From Bacteroidota bacterium (GTDB lineage: Bacteria; Bacteroidota; Bacteroidia; Bacteroidales; Rikenellaceae): a DNA stretch of 12,048 nucleotides. The notes beneath the pieces were generated by a model, which did not search any database, was not told the origin of the DNA, and worked only from the letters and a program-made list of their open reading frames with translations. The stretch covers positions 1-12,048 of the forward strand of contig JAEZPN010000096.1 in NCBI GenBank assembly GCA_023413645.1. Reading direction: 5' to 3'. How positions within the stretch are numbered: position 1 is the stretch's first letter; every line of letters starts with the position of its first letter. Both the position numbers and the translations under genes were made by a program. Of this stretch, positions 1 to 6,533 are shown in pieces.

Positions 1-18
1 TGATAGGCGGACTTTCAT
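1..18 (-). CDS. Start of a further operon gene, cut by the window edge
   Basis: An ATG at 18-16 on the minus strand opens a frame reading M-K-V-R-L-S before the window ends. It lies 11 bases after the stop codon of the radical SAM gene upstream, which fits the tight spacing of the rest of this operon. Its start context (ATGCTATGAAA) is the same as that of two other genes in the operon. Six codons are too few to identify a product. Confidence 0.4.
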
Positions 19-29
19 AGCATTTTGTG

Positions 30-1106
30 TTATTTAGTTAGGCGGTGGTAGTGGCAGAGGAGCAGGTTCTCGTCATCGTCGTAGAGGTGCATGCCATTGC
101 CCTCGCAGTATTGCCACATCTTGCAGTCGGCGCACTTGCCCTTCTTCGCCCATGCGCGGTTGCGGAACTTCTCGAAGCGGTTTTGCCACACATCCCAGAA
201 GTTGTCCTTATATATATTACCCTGCGTGAAGTTGGCACGTACGCTGGTGCAGCCCGAGATATCGCCATTAACACGAATGGAGGCTATGCCGACGCCTGCA
301 TGACACTCAAAGGGGTTGGTGCGAACGCGGAGCTCATAGCCCGCGAGGAAGCCCTCACAGCCATATGATGCCTTCACGCGACCCTCCTTGCGGCACTTCT
401 CGATAAACTGCATAAGGAGAGTGAACTCCTCGTTGTTGAGCTGCAGCGTGGGGTCGGTAGCAGCACGACCAACGGGGAAGATGGTAAACAATCGCCACTG
501 GCGCACGCCGAGCGAGTAGAGGAACTCCTTAAACTCCTCGAGGCGGGGCAGAAGCGCGGGGGTGACACATGTCACGACATCCGACACAAGCTCCTTATCT
601 GCCGAAATCATACGCACAGCCTCCACGGCGCGTGCGAAGCTCTCCTTGTTCTGGCGGATATGATAGTGGTGCTCCTCGAAGCCATCGAGCGAGACGGTGA
701 TGGAGTGCAAGCCCGCACGGATAAGTGAGTCGAGCCTCTGGCGTGTGAGCGCCATACCGTTGGTCACCATGCCCCAGGGGTAGCCACGGCGATATAGGTT
801 GATACCTATCTCCTCGAGGTCCTTGCGCACGAGTACCTCGCCACCCGAGAGTATGATTAAGACCTTGTTGGGGTCGACATTGGGCGTAATCTCGTTGTCC
901 AAGACACGGAAGAACTCCTTTGCAGGCATATCCGTAAGCGTTGTATCAACTTTGCAGTCGCTACCGCAGTGGCGACACTGCAAATTACAGCGCAGCGTAC
1001 ACTCCCAGAAAAGTGTGTTTAATACATGCTCGTCGCGGCGTATCTGACGCAATTTTTTAAAGAGTTTCAACGCCACCCACTGGCGTAGTCCAAGTCGTTT
1101 TCCCAT
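30..1106 (-). CDS. Radical SAM/SPASM protein, rSAM/lipoprotein system (TIGR04133-like)
   Basis: This is a 358-aa radical SAM enzyme. The cluster-binding CX3CX2C motif is C40, C44 and C47 within TLRCNLQCRHC, followed by LSGGE at residues 86-90. A C-terminal SPASM region carries C268, C286, C325, C328, C334 and C351, expected to hold auxiliary Fe-S clusters. The overall pattern (FWECTLRCNLQCRHCGSDC at the N-terminus, CADCKMWQYCEGNGMHL near the end) matches my memory of the Bacteroidetes family TIGR04133, whose members sit beside putative lipoproteins. The reaction of that family is not known to me. SPASM enzymes generally modify peptides or proteins, so the lipoproteins upstream in this operon are the likely targets; this is inference. 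The start is the ATG 6 bases after the stop of the 61-aa lipoprotein gene, preceded by AAGAAG. The protein is probably cytoplasmic, because no signal peptide is visible. Confidence 0.9.
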   Translation of the reverse strand: MGKRLGLRQWVALKLFKKLRQIRRDEHVLNTLFWECTLRCNLQCRHCGSDCKVDTTLTDMPAKEFFRVLDNEITPNVDPNKVLIILSGGEVLVRKDLEEIGINLYRRGYPWGMVTNGMALTRQRLDSLIRAGLHSITVSLDGFEEHHYHIRQNKESFARAVEAVRMISADKELVSDVVTCVTPALLPRLEEFKEFLYSLGVRQWRLFTIFPVGRAATDPTLQLNNEEFTLLMQFIEKCRKEGRVKASYGCEGFLAGYELRVRTNPFECHAGVGIASIRVNGDISGCTSVRANFTQGNIYKDNFWDVWQNRFEKFRNRAWAKKGKCADCKMWQYCEGNGMHLYDDDENLLLCHYHRLTK

Positions 1107-1112
1107 AGCTTC

Positions 1113-1298
1113 TTATTCGTTTTGCATATCAATATTCGCCTCCTGGACAGGCATCTCCTCCACATTGGCCTTCTCCTTGAATTGGGTAGGCTGAGGTCCG
1201 TATTCAGGCGCTGGGAGTATCTCCCTGTCACCCTCAGGCTCGCAACTAACAAACGAGTAACCAAGCGCCACTAACATAAAGAGTATCAAGCGTTTCAT
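1113..1298 (-). CDS. Small putative lipoprotein (61 aa) between the two radical SAM genes
   Basis: This short open frame starts with a clear lipoprotein signal peptide: MKR, a hydrophobic stretch of about 14 residues, then FVSC with the lipidated cysteine at position 19. The mature part is only about 42 residues. It is rich in Glu, Pro and Gln (CEPEGDREILPAPEYGPQPT and onward) and looks disordered. It lies 19 bases after the upstream radical SAM gene and 6 bases before the next one, so it is co-transcribed with both. It lacks the DVDGxxNGGEF motif of the four larger lipoproteins. Small peptides next to SPASM radical SAM genes are often the modified precursors, so this is a candidate substrate. 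It could equally be a small structural or accessory lipoprotein. Confidence 0.75.
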   Translation of the reverse strand: MKRLILFMLVALGYSFVSCEPEGDREILPAPEYGPQPTQFKEKANVEEMPVQEANIDMQNE

Positions 1299-1317
1299 AA
1301 TCTATGTATATTTATGT

Positions 1318-2346
1318 TTATAAATCTAAAACAGGGTCGGCAATGTCGAATGTGCCGTATAACTGCTCCGAGGCGGCACGACAGCCACCACGACAGCGTT
1401 GCCACAAGTCACACGCAGCGCATCGCTCGGGCGTGGTATTGTATATACCCTCGTCCGCTGTGCGCTTGAGGATGTCGGCGAGGTGCTCCTTGTGGATATT
1501 ACCCAGCACGCGGGGCGAGTGGTTGCAGAAGCGCACATCGCCACGGTAGTTTATCGTAAGCGGACGCGAGTCGAGCTCCGTTGTGCAGTGCGTAAATGTT
1601 ATGTTGGGGTAGTCTCGCGGCTCGAGCACACATAGCGGCGTGCATACCCCATTGTGGGCGCGCATGCCCAACTCACCAAGCTTGGCATCGGCACGACGAA
1701 AGGCATCGCGCAACTCGGCATGCGAGAGTGTCAGCTCCGTAGCATACTTACGCCCCAAGCCTCCGATATTGAATCGGTTAAGCATAATTCTTTTGCACCC
1801 CATCGCGGCGTACATCTCCAATGTAGGTTCTATCTCCGTGACATTCAGGCGGCTAAGAATAAAGACGGGGGTCAGCCATGCGGGGTCTATCTCTGCTATG
1901 CGCTTGGCACTCGCCATGGCACGCTCCCACGAGCCTGGCAGCTGCGTTATGTGGTCGTGCACATCGGCACGGTGCGCCAGTAGCGGTATCTGCACCACGC
2001 CCACACCGAGGTTACGGATGATGTCTATATCCTCGGCCTTAAGGAGTGTGCCGTTTGTCAAAAGGTTGACATTCGAGCCCCCAAGGCGCGCCTTGAGTAT
2101 AAGGTCGTGGATGCGGGGCATAAGCATAGGTTCGCCACCCGAGAAGGATATGCTACCGATGATCGCCTCGTTAAGCAGGCGCTTCAGCGTGCGGCGTGCC
2201 ATGCGGAAGTCGGGTGCAGCAACCGAGCAAGGCTCTGCCCCACCCTTAAAGTGGTTGTAGCAGAACCTGCACGCCTGGTTACAAGCATCCGTAAGCTCGA
2301 AGACCGCAAAGCCGAGCTCCACCTTTTTGCGTCGAGAGAAGAGCAT
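1318..2346 (-). CDS. Second radical SAM/SPASM protein
   Basis: This 342-aa protein has a radical SAM domain with CX3CX2C at C22, C26 and C29 (DACNQACRFCYN) and the SAM-binding SGGEP at residues 69-73. A C-terminal SPASM-like domain has C254, C274, C309, C312, C318 and C322 (CAACDLWQRCRGGC). A pair of further cysteines in VCTPLC lies just before it. It is clearly different from the other radical SAM protein of this operon and I do not recognise its exact subfamily; it resembles peptide-maturing SPASM enzymes generally. It starts 3 bases after the stop of the 169-aa gene, indicating tight translational coupling, and is followed after 19 bases by the 61-aa lipoprotein gene. It probably modifies a product of this operon in the cytoplasm before export; the substrate is inferred from context only. 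Confidence 0.85.
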   Translation of the reverse strand: MLFSRRKKVELGFAVFELTDACNQACRFCYNHFKGGAEPCSVAAPDFRMARRTLKRLLNEAIIGSISFSGGEPMLMPRIHDLILKARLGGSNVNLLTNGTLLKAEDIDIIRNLGVGVVQIPLLAHRADVHDHITQLPGSWERAMASAKRIAEIDPAWLTPVFILSRLNVTEIEPTLEMYAAMGCKRIMLNRFNIGGLGRKYATELTLSHAELRDAFRRADAKLGELGMRAHNGVCTPLCVLEPRDYPNITFTHCTTELDSRPLTINYRGDVRFCNHSPRVLGNIHKEHLADILKRTADEGIYNTTPERCAACDLWQRCRGGCRAASEQLYGTFDIADPVLDL

Positions 2347-2349
2347 AAC

Positions 2350-2859
2350 TTAGTCAACTATAGCGACATAGATGTGGAATGGATAGGCATAGCCCTCTTC
2401 ATACTTCTCATACTCCACGCGCAACTTCGCCCTACCGCGATAGTCGCCCGCATCGATGGTGAACGATAGCTGGTTTCCACCAACCTGCACGGCGTAGGTC
2501 TCACTGCAAAGTACCCTATCCTCCTCGTTGTCGTCGCTCACCAACGATATGGTAATCTCCTCGCCAAACACACACTCGTAGTTCAGCACCACAACATCGC
2601 CATTACGCAACTCGCTGTTTGCCACGCCAACATTCCAATAGTGCACATTCTCCAAAGGGAGCACAGGGTCGTAGCATGATGTCATAAATCCACCACCCTC
2701 GCAGGCTGTCGATGCCAACGCCGTAAGGCCAATCAGCATACCACCCAAGCGATACTTAAGGTTTGTGGCGCGCTTGCTGCTGCCACCGCTCAATATGAGC
2801 CACAACGACACCGCTGCGAATGCAACACTCAGTGCCACTATAAGAATTGTTCGTTTCAT
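2350..2859 (-). CDS. Uncharacterised membrane-anchored protein (169 aa)
   Basis: I do not recognise this family. The N-terminus has a hydrophobic segment at about residues 4-24, a short basic linker (SSKRATNLKYR), and a second hydrophobic segment at about 38-52. The second segment ends in LASTAC (C53), which looks like a lipobox, so the protein may be anchored by two helices or lipidated at C53. The remaining 115 residues are predicted beta-rich and extracytoplasmic, with three more cysteines (C62, C95 and one in VLCSETY). The start MKRT lies in the same ATGCTATGAAA context as other genes of the operon. Its stop is 3 bases before the downstream radical SAM gene, so the two probably act together. 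Upstream, a palindromic repeat separates it from the nearest lipoprotein gene. Confidence 0.75.
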   Translation of the reverse strand: MKRTILIVALSVAFAAVSLWLILSGGSSKRATNLKYRLGGMLIGLTALASTACEGGGFMTSCYDPVLPLENVHYWNVGVANSELRNGDVVVLNYECVFGEEITISLVSDDNEEDRVLCSETYAVQVGGNQLSFTIDAGDYRGRAKLRVEYEKYEEGYAYPFHIYVAIVD

Positions 2860-2877
2860 AGCATTAAATTTTTAATC

Positions 2878-2979
2878 CGTCATTGCGAGGCTTGGAACAA
2901 GCCGCGGCAATCTCCTCACCCTGCTCTGTCATCTTAGTTAATGGGATTCCCACAGTCGCTGCGCTCCTTCGGAATGACG
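2878..2979. repeat. Interspersed palindromic repeat, two half-units
   Basis: This non-coding stretch between two operon genes begins with CGTCATTGCGAGG and ends with CGGAATGACG. It is made of two related half-units of about 38 bases in inverted orientation (2878-2915 and 2943-2979), separated by about 27 bases. The left half contains its own small hairpin, GGCTTG-GAA-CAAGCC. A third half-unit of the same type occurs at 10661-10700. Repeats starting CGTCATTGCGAGG are scattered through genomes of several phyla. In the operon transcript this would fold into a structured spacer that could affect mRNA stability or the ratio of lipoprotein to enzyme; that effect is inference. Confidence 0.8.
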
Positions 2980-2993
2980 AAGGGTTATATCAA

Positions 2994-3341
2994 TTACTTG
3001 CGTTCGAGCTCTATGTCGCCAAGATCGACATTCGTGCCGCTATCATTAAACGTGAGCGACTTCTCCAGAAACTCGCCGCCATTAGCCTCGCCATCGACAT
3101 CCGTAAGCACGATATAAGGACTCTTGCTTCGTACGTAGAAGCGGCCGTCGGCATTTGTTGTCGTTACTATGTCTCCACATCGCGCCTCGATGCCCTCGAT
3201 GGGTGTGCCCGCATCGTCAACAACGCGACCCGAAGCTCCAAACTCCGAATTGAACTCGGTGTATCCCACGCCATAGCATGCCACGCACGTTAGCGTCATG
3301 CCAAAGAGCGCAAATAGTCGTACTAATAACTTACCAGTCAT
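2994..3341 (-). CDS. Putative lipoprotein of the rSAM/lipoprotein system (115 aa)
   Basis: This is the smallest of four paralogous lipoproteins. The signal peptide is residues 1-21 with likely lipidation at C22 (TCVAC, a slightly unusual lipobox because of Cys at -3). It is followed by a carboxypeptidase-regulatory/Cna-B-like segment (GRVVDDAGTPIEGIEAR, about residues 38-54) and the family motif DVDGEANGGEF at 81-91. A short VDLGDIELERK tail ends the protein. The motif layout agrees with the TIGR04134-type lipoproteins known to accompany TIGR04133 radical SAM enzymes. It is expected to be attached to a cell-envelope membrane and its function is unknown. It is the last of the four in the operon, 22 bases after its upstream paralogue, and is separated from the enzyme genes by the interspersed repeat. 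Confidence 0.85.
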   Translation of the reverse strand: MTGKLLVRLFALFGMTLTCVACYGVGYTEFNSEFGASGRVVDDAGTPIEGIEARCGDIVTTTNADGRFYVRSKSPYIVLTDVDGEANGGEFLEKSLTFNDSGTNVDLGDIELERK

Positions 3342-3363
3342 AATGTTACAAATTTATCGTTAA

Positions 3364-3834
3364 CTACTCCGCGGGGGTCTCTTCTGGTGTTTCGTCGGGG
3401 GTCTCCTCGCCCTTCTCCTTGAGCTTCATGGTCACGGTACCCAAATCGGCGGTATAAGCACCATCATACCAGCTGCCGCTACCCTCCTCGGTCTGTGTGA
3501 CATTCTCTATTTGAAGGGTCAGCGTCTCGAACTCACCGCCATTAGCTTCGCCATCTATGTCGATGAACTGCACCTTGCCATGCTGCGTTCCTGGCCAGAA
3601 GCTACCGCGAGCATCAATATAGCCCTGATAGTCCGAGAAGCCCGTGTTGTACTCGAAGTATCCGCCATCCTCGGTGCGCACCTCGATACCCTGAATGGGC
3701 ACACCCGCCTCATCCACAACGCGCGCCTTGAGCGAGAAGCCAACATTGGGACAGCCATACTCCGCAGCACCCATAAAGTGCTCGCAGCTTGATAAGCCAA
3801 GCAGACCTAACAGTATATATAAAAGTCGTTTCAT
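3364..3834 (-). CDS. Putative lipoprotein of the rSAM/lipoprotein system (156 aa)
   Basis: The signal peptide ends in LGLSSC with the lipidated Cys at position 17. A Cna-B-like repeat follows (ARVVDEAGVPIQGIEVR, about residues 37-53), then a GFSDYQGYI segment (65-73), then the shared motif DIDGEANGGEF at 92-102. After a variable loop comes WYDGAYTADLGTVTMKL, which aligns with the ends of its paralogues. The protein finishes with an acidic low-complexity tail built from ETP/EETP repeats. A shorter version of this tail (VEETPEE) ends the first lipoprotein of the operon. The gene is 23 bases downstream of its neighbour. It is probably an envelope lipoprotein and a candidate target of the radical SAM enzymes, by genomic association only. 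Confidence 0.87.
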   Translation of the reverse strand: MKRLLYILLGLLGLSSCEHFMGAAEYGCPNVGFSLKARVVDEAGVPIQGIEVRTEDGGYFEYNTGFSDYQGYIDARGSFWPGTQHGKVQFIDIDGEANGGEFETLTLQIENVTQTEEGSGSWYDGAYTADLGTVTMKLKEKGEETPDETPEETPAE

Positions 3835-3857
3835 AGCATATAAGGTTTTATAGGTTA

Positions 3858-4271
3858 CTACTTAAGTTTCATCACCACATCGCCAAGATCTACATGGTCG
3901 CTACCAACATAACCCCAATCATCGGGCTTGTTGTCGAGGCCCGTAAGCTTGTCGTATATACTAACCGTGATAGTCTCATACTCGCCGCCATTATACTCTC
4001 CATCGACATCCTCGAAGACGATGTTACGCAACTCGCTGGGGTGGATATGTACAAAGCCTGAAATCACACCCTGGTAGTCACTATATCCCGAACGACCATA
4101 GAAGGCACTTGTCTCGGGGTATGAGTAGATACCCTGAATGGGGTTGCCGGCCTCATCTACCACATGCGCCGAGAAGTAGAGCACATAGTACGATTTATGC
4201 TTGGGTTCCTTCTCGCATGACGAGAGCGCCAAACCACACAGCACCATCGCCAAAAGTATCAATCGTTTCAT
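3858..4271 (-). CDS. Putative lipoprotein of the rSAM/lipoprotein system (137 aa)
   Basis: The signal peptide is MKRLILLAMVLCGLALSSC, with lipidation expected at C19, followed by a charged linker (EKEPKHK). It then follows the same plan as its paralogues: AHVVDEAGNPIQGIYSY at about residues 35-51, a SGYSDYQGVI segment at 61-70, the motif DVDGEYNGGEY at 88-98, and a terminal HVDLGDVVMKLK. It lacks the acidic ETPEE tail of two of its paralogues. It is 25 bases from the upstream gene and 23 from the downstream one, and no internal promoter is visible. It belongs to the same TIGR04134-like group; its biological role is unknown. Confidence 0.87.
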   Translation of the reverse strand: MKRLILLAMVLCGLALSSCEKEPKHKSYYVLYFSAHVVDEAGNPIQGIYSYPETSAFYGRSGYSDYQGVISGFVHIHPSELRNIVFEDVDGEYNGGEYETITVSIYDKLTGLDNKPDDWGYVGSDHVDLGDVVMKLK

Positions 4272-4296
4272 CGCTATACTATATTTATATTATACA

Positions 4297-4737
4297 TTAC
4301 TCTTCGGGGGTCTCCTCGACATTATCCTTAGCCACGAGTGTCATTTCAACATCACCAAGTTCGATATTGAACTTACCCTCATACCAGCCTTCACCATCTT
4401 CGACTTTCTCCACCTTACGATTTAAGTAATACCAATCGAACTCCACCTTACTAAACTCGCCACCATTCTCCGCACCATCAACATCTGTAAATGTTATATT
4501 ACTTATAGAACCACCCCTATAATTAATGTCAACGACACCATCCGCATCCGACACTCCGAACACCTCACCATAAGAACTTCCAACCTCGATGCCCGCAATA
4601 GAGTTACCTTCGCTGTCAACCACTCGAGCCGACACGTGATAATCTGCCGTTGGACAACCATACTCCACCATTGACCTCTCACAGCTCACTGCACCAAAAC
4701 CAAGCAATGTCAAAAGAAAATAGATAAGCCTTTTCAT
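4297..4737 (-). CDS. First putative lipoprotein of the rSAM/lipoprotein operon (146 aa)
   Basis: I place the start at the ATG at 4737-4735, because this gives MKRLIYFLLTLLGFGAVSC, a standard lipoprotein signal with C19, and lies downstream of a consensus promoter. The frame is open further upstream to 4797, but that ATG falls inside the -33 box of the promoter and cannot be the translated start. The mature protein has ARVVDSEGNSIAGIEVG (37-53), an SDADG turn, the family motif DVDGAENGGEF (85-95), GWYEGKFNIELGDVEMTL, and an acidic VEETPEE end. It is the promoter-proximal gene and is therefore likely to be among the best expressed. Annotation rests on similarity to its three neighbours and on the adjacent TIGR04133-like radical SAM gene. 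Confidence 0.87.
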   Translation of the reverse strand: MKRLIYFLLTLLGFGAVSCERSMVEYGCPTADYHVSARVVDSEGNSIAGIEVGSSYGEVFGVSDADGVVDINYRGGSISNITFTDVDGAENGGEFSKVEFDWYYLNRKVEKVEDGEGWYEGKFNIELGDVEMTLVAKDNVEETPEE

Positions 4738-4766
4738 AGTACTCAATTTTATTGATTTCTCTACTG

Positions 4767-4798
4767 CAAATTTACGAAACAAAGTAGGCTCCACCAAA
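4767..4798 (-). promoter_or_regulatory. Consensus Bacteroidetes promoter of the rSAM/lipoprotein operon
   Basis: On the minus strand TTTG (4798-4795) is followed after 20 bases by TAAATTTG (4774-4767). This matches the known Bacteroidetes sigma consensus TTTG-N19-21-TAnnTTTG perfectly. Transcription would begin near 4760, leaving a leader of about 23 bases before the lipoprotein ATG at 4737. No other equally good promoter is seen in the operon, so all genes down to position 1 may be one transcript. Confidence 0.85.
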
Positions 4799-4839
4799 TT
4801 TTTTAGGCGTTTTTATTTCCGTGATGCCATCTTGAATAC

Positions 4840-4947
4840 ACTGATTATCAACATGTTACAAAAGTGATTTTTGCGAGTTTTTCATAGTACTGATAATCAA
4901 GTAGTTACGAGTTTAATAGACTAATCCTTATAACTCATTGATAATCA
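4840..4947. repeat. Three TGATAATCA-like repeats in the divergent intergenic region
   Basis: The 300-base gap between the lipoprotein operon and ispG contains TGATTATCA (4842-4850) and TGATAATCA (4891-4899 and 4939-4947), spaced 49 and 48 bases apart. The first two lie in longer direct repeats, CTGATtATCAA...GTTACaA and CTGATaATCAA...GTTACgA. A further shared piece, GTGATTTTT, follows the first and third copies. They lie upstream of both promoters and could bind a regulator; this is inference. No gene is visible in the gap. Confidence 0.5.
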
Positions 4948-5009
4948 AGGTGATTTTTCACACGTTAATTTATTTAGGGTTGGTGCTCCTCTATTCGCGA
5001 AAAAAGAGT

Positions 5010-5017
5010 TACCTTTG
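5010..5017 (+). promoter_or_regulatory. Putative -7 promoter box of ispG
   Basis: TACCTTTG matches TAnnTTTG and lies 21 bases before the chosen ispG ATG. No TTTG is present at the expected -33 distance, so this promoter may be weaker or activator-dependent. Its position shows that the upstream in-frame TTG at 5015, inside the box, is not the translation start. Confidence 0.6.
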
Positions 5018-5038
5018 CTACAAAACAGTAAAACATCT

Positions 5039-6523
5039 ATGGCTACAACACTAAAATATAGTCGTCGCGAGGCACATGAGGTGACATTTGGCGGTGTTAA
5101 AATCGGCTCAACACACCCCATTGCCGTGCAGTCTATGACCAACACGCCAACGGCAGATGTGACGCTCTCGGTAGAGCAGACCGAGCGTATCGCAGCAGCG
5201 GGAGCGGAGATTGTGCGCCTCACAGCACAGGGTAAAAAGGAGGGCGAGGCACTCGGCCCAATCATGGAGCAGTTGCGCAAGGAGGGGTGCAAGGCGGCCA
5301 TCGTTGCCGACATACACTTCACGCCCGAGATAGCGATGATGGCTGCCGAGGTGGTGGACAAGGTGCGCATCAACCCTGGCAACTTCCGCACCTCGAATGG
5401 CGAGTTGGAGCACCTCATAGATATATGTCGCCGACGTGGCGTGGCGCTGCGCATAGGCGTAAACCACGGCTCGTTAGCCAAGCGTATATTCGATGAGTAT
5501 GGCGACACCCCCGAGGGCATGGTAGCCTCGGCTATGGAGTTTTTGAGGATGTGCCGTGCAGCGAAGTTCGATAATGTCGTGGTGTCGATGAAGTCGAGCA
5601 ACACGCGCGTTATGGTACACGCCTACCGTCTGCTTGTCGAGGCTATGAAGCGCGAGGGCATGACCTATCCCCTACACCTTGGCGTTACCGAGGCGGGTGA
5701 CGGCATCGAGGGTCGCATAAAGAGCGCAGTGGGCATTGGCGCTCTGCTTGCCGATGGCATTGGCGACACCCTCCGCGTATCGCTCACCGAGGACCCCGAG
5801 AACGAGGTACCCGTAGGTAGAATTATAGTAGAGCACTTTGCAAAGCGCAGTGGCGAGTTCGAGGTAGCATCACTCGAGGGCTACTCACCCACAGCATTCA
5901 AGCCACGCACAAACGCTAAACCCATAGTACACAGCGAGATAACCAACGACTACGACATCGTGGATGCTGCGAGTGCCAACCCCACGCACGAGTGGCGCGC
6001 AGCAATCCTTAACCGAACAGACAACCGCCCCGTGGTACTCCGTCGCCGCTATGAGGAGAGCGACCCCACTATTGTTGCGATATACGCTGCGGCAGACATG
6101 GGACAGTTGCTTATTGACGGTCTGGCAGATGGCGTGTGGATTGATGCCCCAGCCCTCGACGCAACGGCTATCGAGGATATTGAGCTTATACTTTTACAGG
6201 CCTCGCGCCTACGCTTCTCGCGCACAGAGTATATCGCGTGCCCAAGTTGCGGCCGCACGCTCTACGACATACAATCTACACTCGCAGCAATCAAGGCGCG
6301 CACCTCGCACCTCAAGGACCTCAAAATCGGAGTTATGGGCTGCATCGTGAATGGCCCAGGCGAGATGGCAGATGCCGACTACGGCTATGTTGGCTCATCG
6401 CCCGAGCATATCACCCTCTACCGTGGCCGCGAAGTTGTGGAGCGTAACATCCACCAGACAGAGGCTCTCGACCACCTTATCGAGATTATCAAGGCAGACG
6501 GCAAGTGGCACGACCCCGAATAG
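5039..6523 (+). CDS. ispG: 4-hydroxy-3-methylbut-2-en-1-yl diphosphate synthase IspG (GcpE)
   Basis: IspG catalyses the reductive ring-opening of methylerythritol cyclodiphosphate in the MEP isoprenoid pathway, using a 4Fe-4S cluster. The N-terminal TIM-barrel part (about residues 1-260) contains hallmark segments such as IAVQSMTNTPTADV, RINPGNF and LGVTEAGDG. The C-terminal cluster domain has CPSCGR (C401, C404) and MGCIVNGPGE (C435, E442), the three Cys plus one Glu that ligate the cluster. Between them lies an insertion of roughly 130 residues absent from the E. coli type (372 aa) but typical in position for Bacteroidetes, Chlamydia and plant enzymes. The total of 494 aa is shorter than the roughly 600 aa usual for such three-domain forms. 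The ATG at 5039 is chosen because it follows the promoter box. The gene is 10 bases upstream of recO and likely co-transcribed with it. Confidence 0.96.
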   Translation: MATTLKYSRREAHEVTFGGVKIGSTHPIAVQSMTNTPTADVTLSVEQTERIAAAGAEIVRLTAQGKKEGEALGPIMEQLRKEGCKAAIVADIHFTPEIAMMAAEVVDKVRINPGNFRTSNGELEHLIDICRRRGVALRIGVNHGSLAKRIFDEYGDTPEGMVASAMEFLRMCRAAKFDNVVVSMKSSNTRVMVHAYRLLVEAMKREGMTYPLHLGVTEAGDGIEGRIKSAVGIGALLADGIGDTLRVSLTEDPENEVPVGRIIVEHFAKRSGEFEVASLEGYSPTAFKPRTNAKPIVHSEITNDYDIVDAASANPTHEWRAAILNRTDNRPVVLRRRYEESDPTIVAIYAAADMGQLLIDGLADGVWIDAPALDATAIEDIELILLQASRLRFSRTEYIACPSCGRTLYDIQSTLAAIKARTSHLKDLKIGVMGCIVNGPGEMADADYGYVGSSPEHITLYRGREVVERNIHQTEALDHLIEIIKADGKWHDPE

Positions 6524-6533
6524 TTAAGGCGCT

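Noticed and set aside
1640..2260. Long open frame on the plus strand opposite the second radical SAM gene
   Set aside because: Serine- and arginine-rich composition with no domain; it is antisense to a clear SPASM radical SAM protein.
3349..3356. TAAATTTG on the minus strand just upstream of the 115-aa lipoprotein gene as an internal promoter
   Set aside because: No TTTG occurs about 20 bases upstream and the transcript would be almost leaderless; it is more likely chance in AT-rich spacer.
4738..4797. Upstream ATG extending the first lipoprotein by 20 residues
   Set aside because: It overlaps the -33 box of a consensus promoter and would put charged residues before a complete lipoprotein signal peptide.
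5015..5038. Upstream TTG start extending ispG by 8 residues
   Set aside because: The TTG lies inside the TACCTTTG promoter box, so it would not be transcribed in full; the ATG at 5039 is also the natural start of the conserved protein.
4945..5604. 219-aa open frame on the minus strand at the start of ispG
   Set aside because: It lies antisense to well-conserved IspG sequence and its product has no recognisable features.
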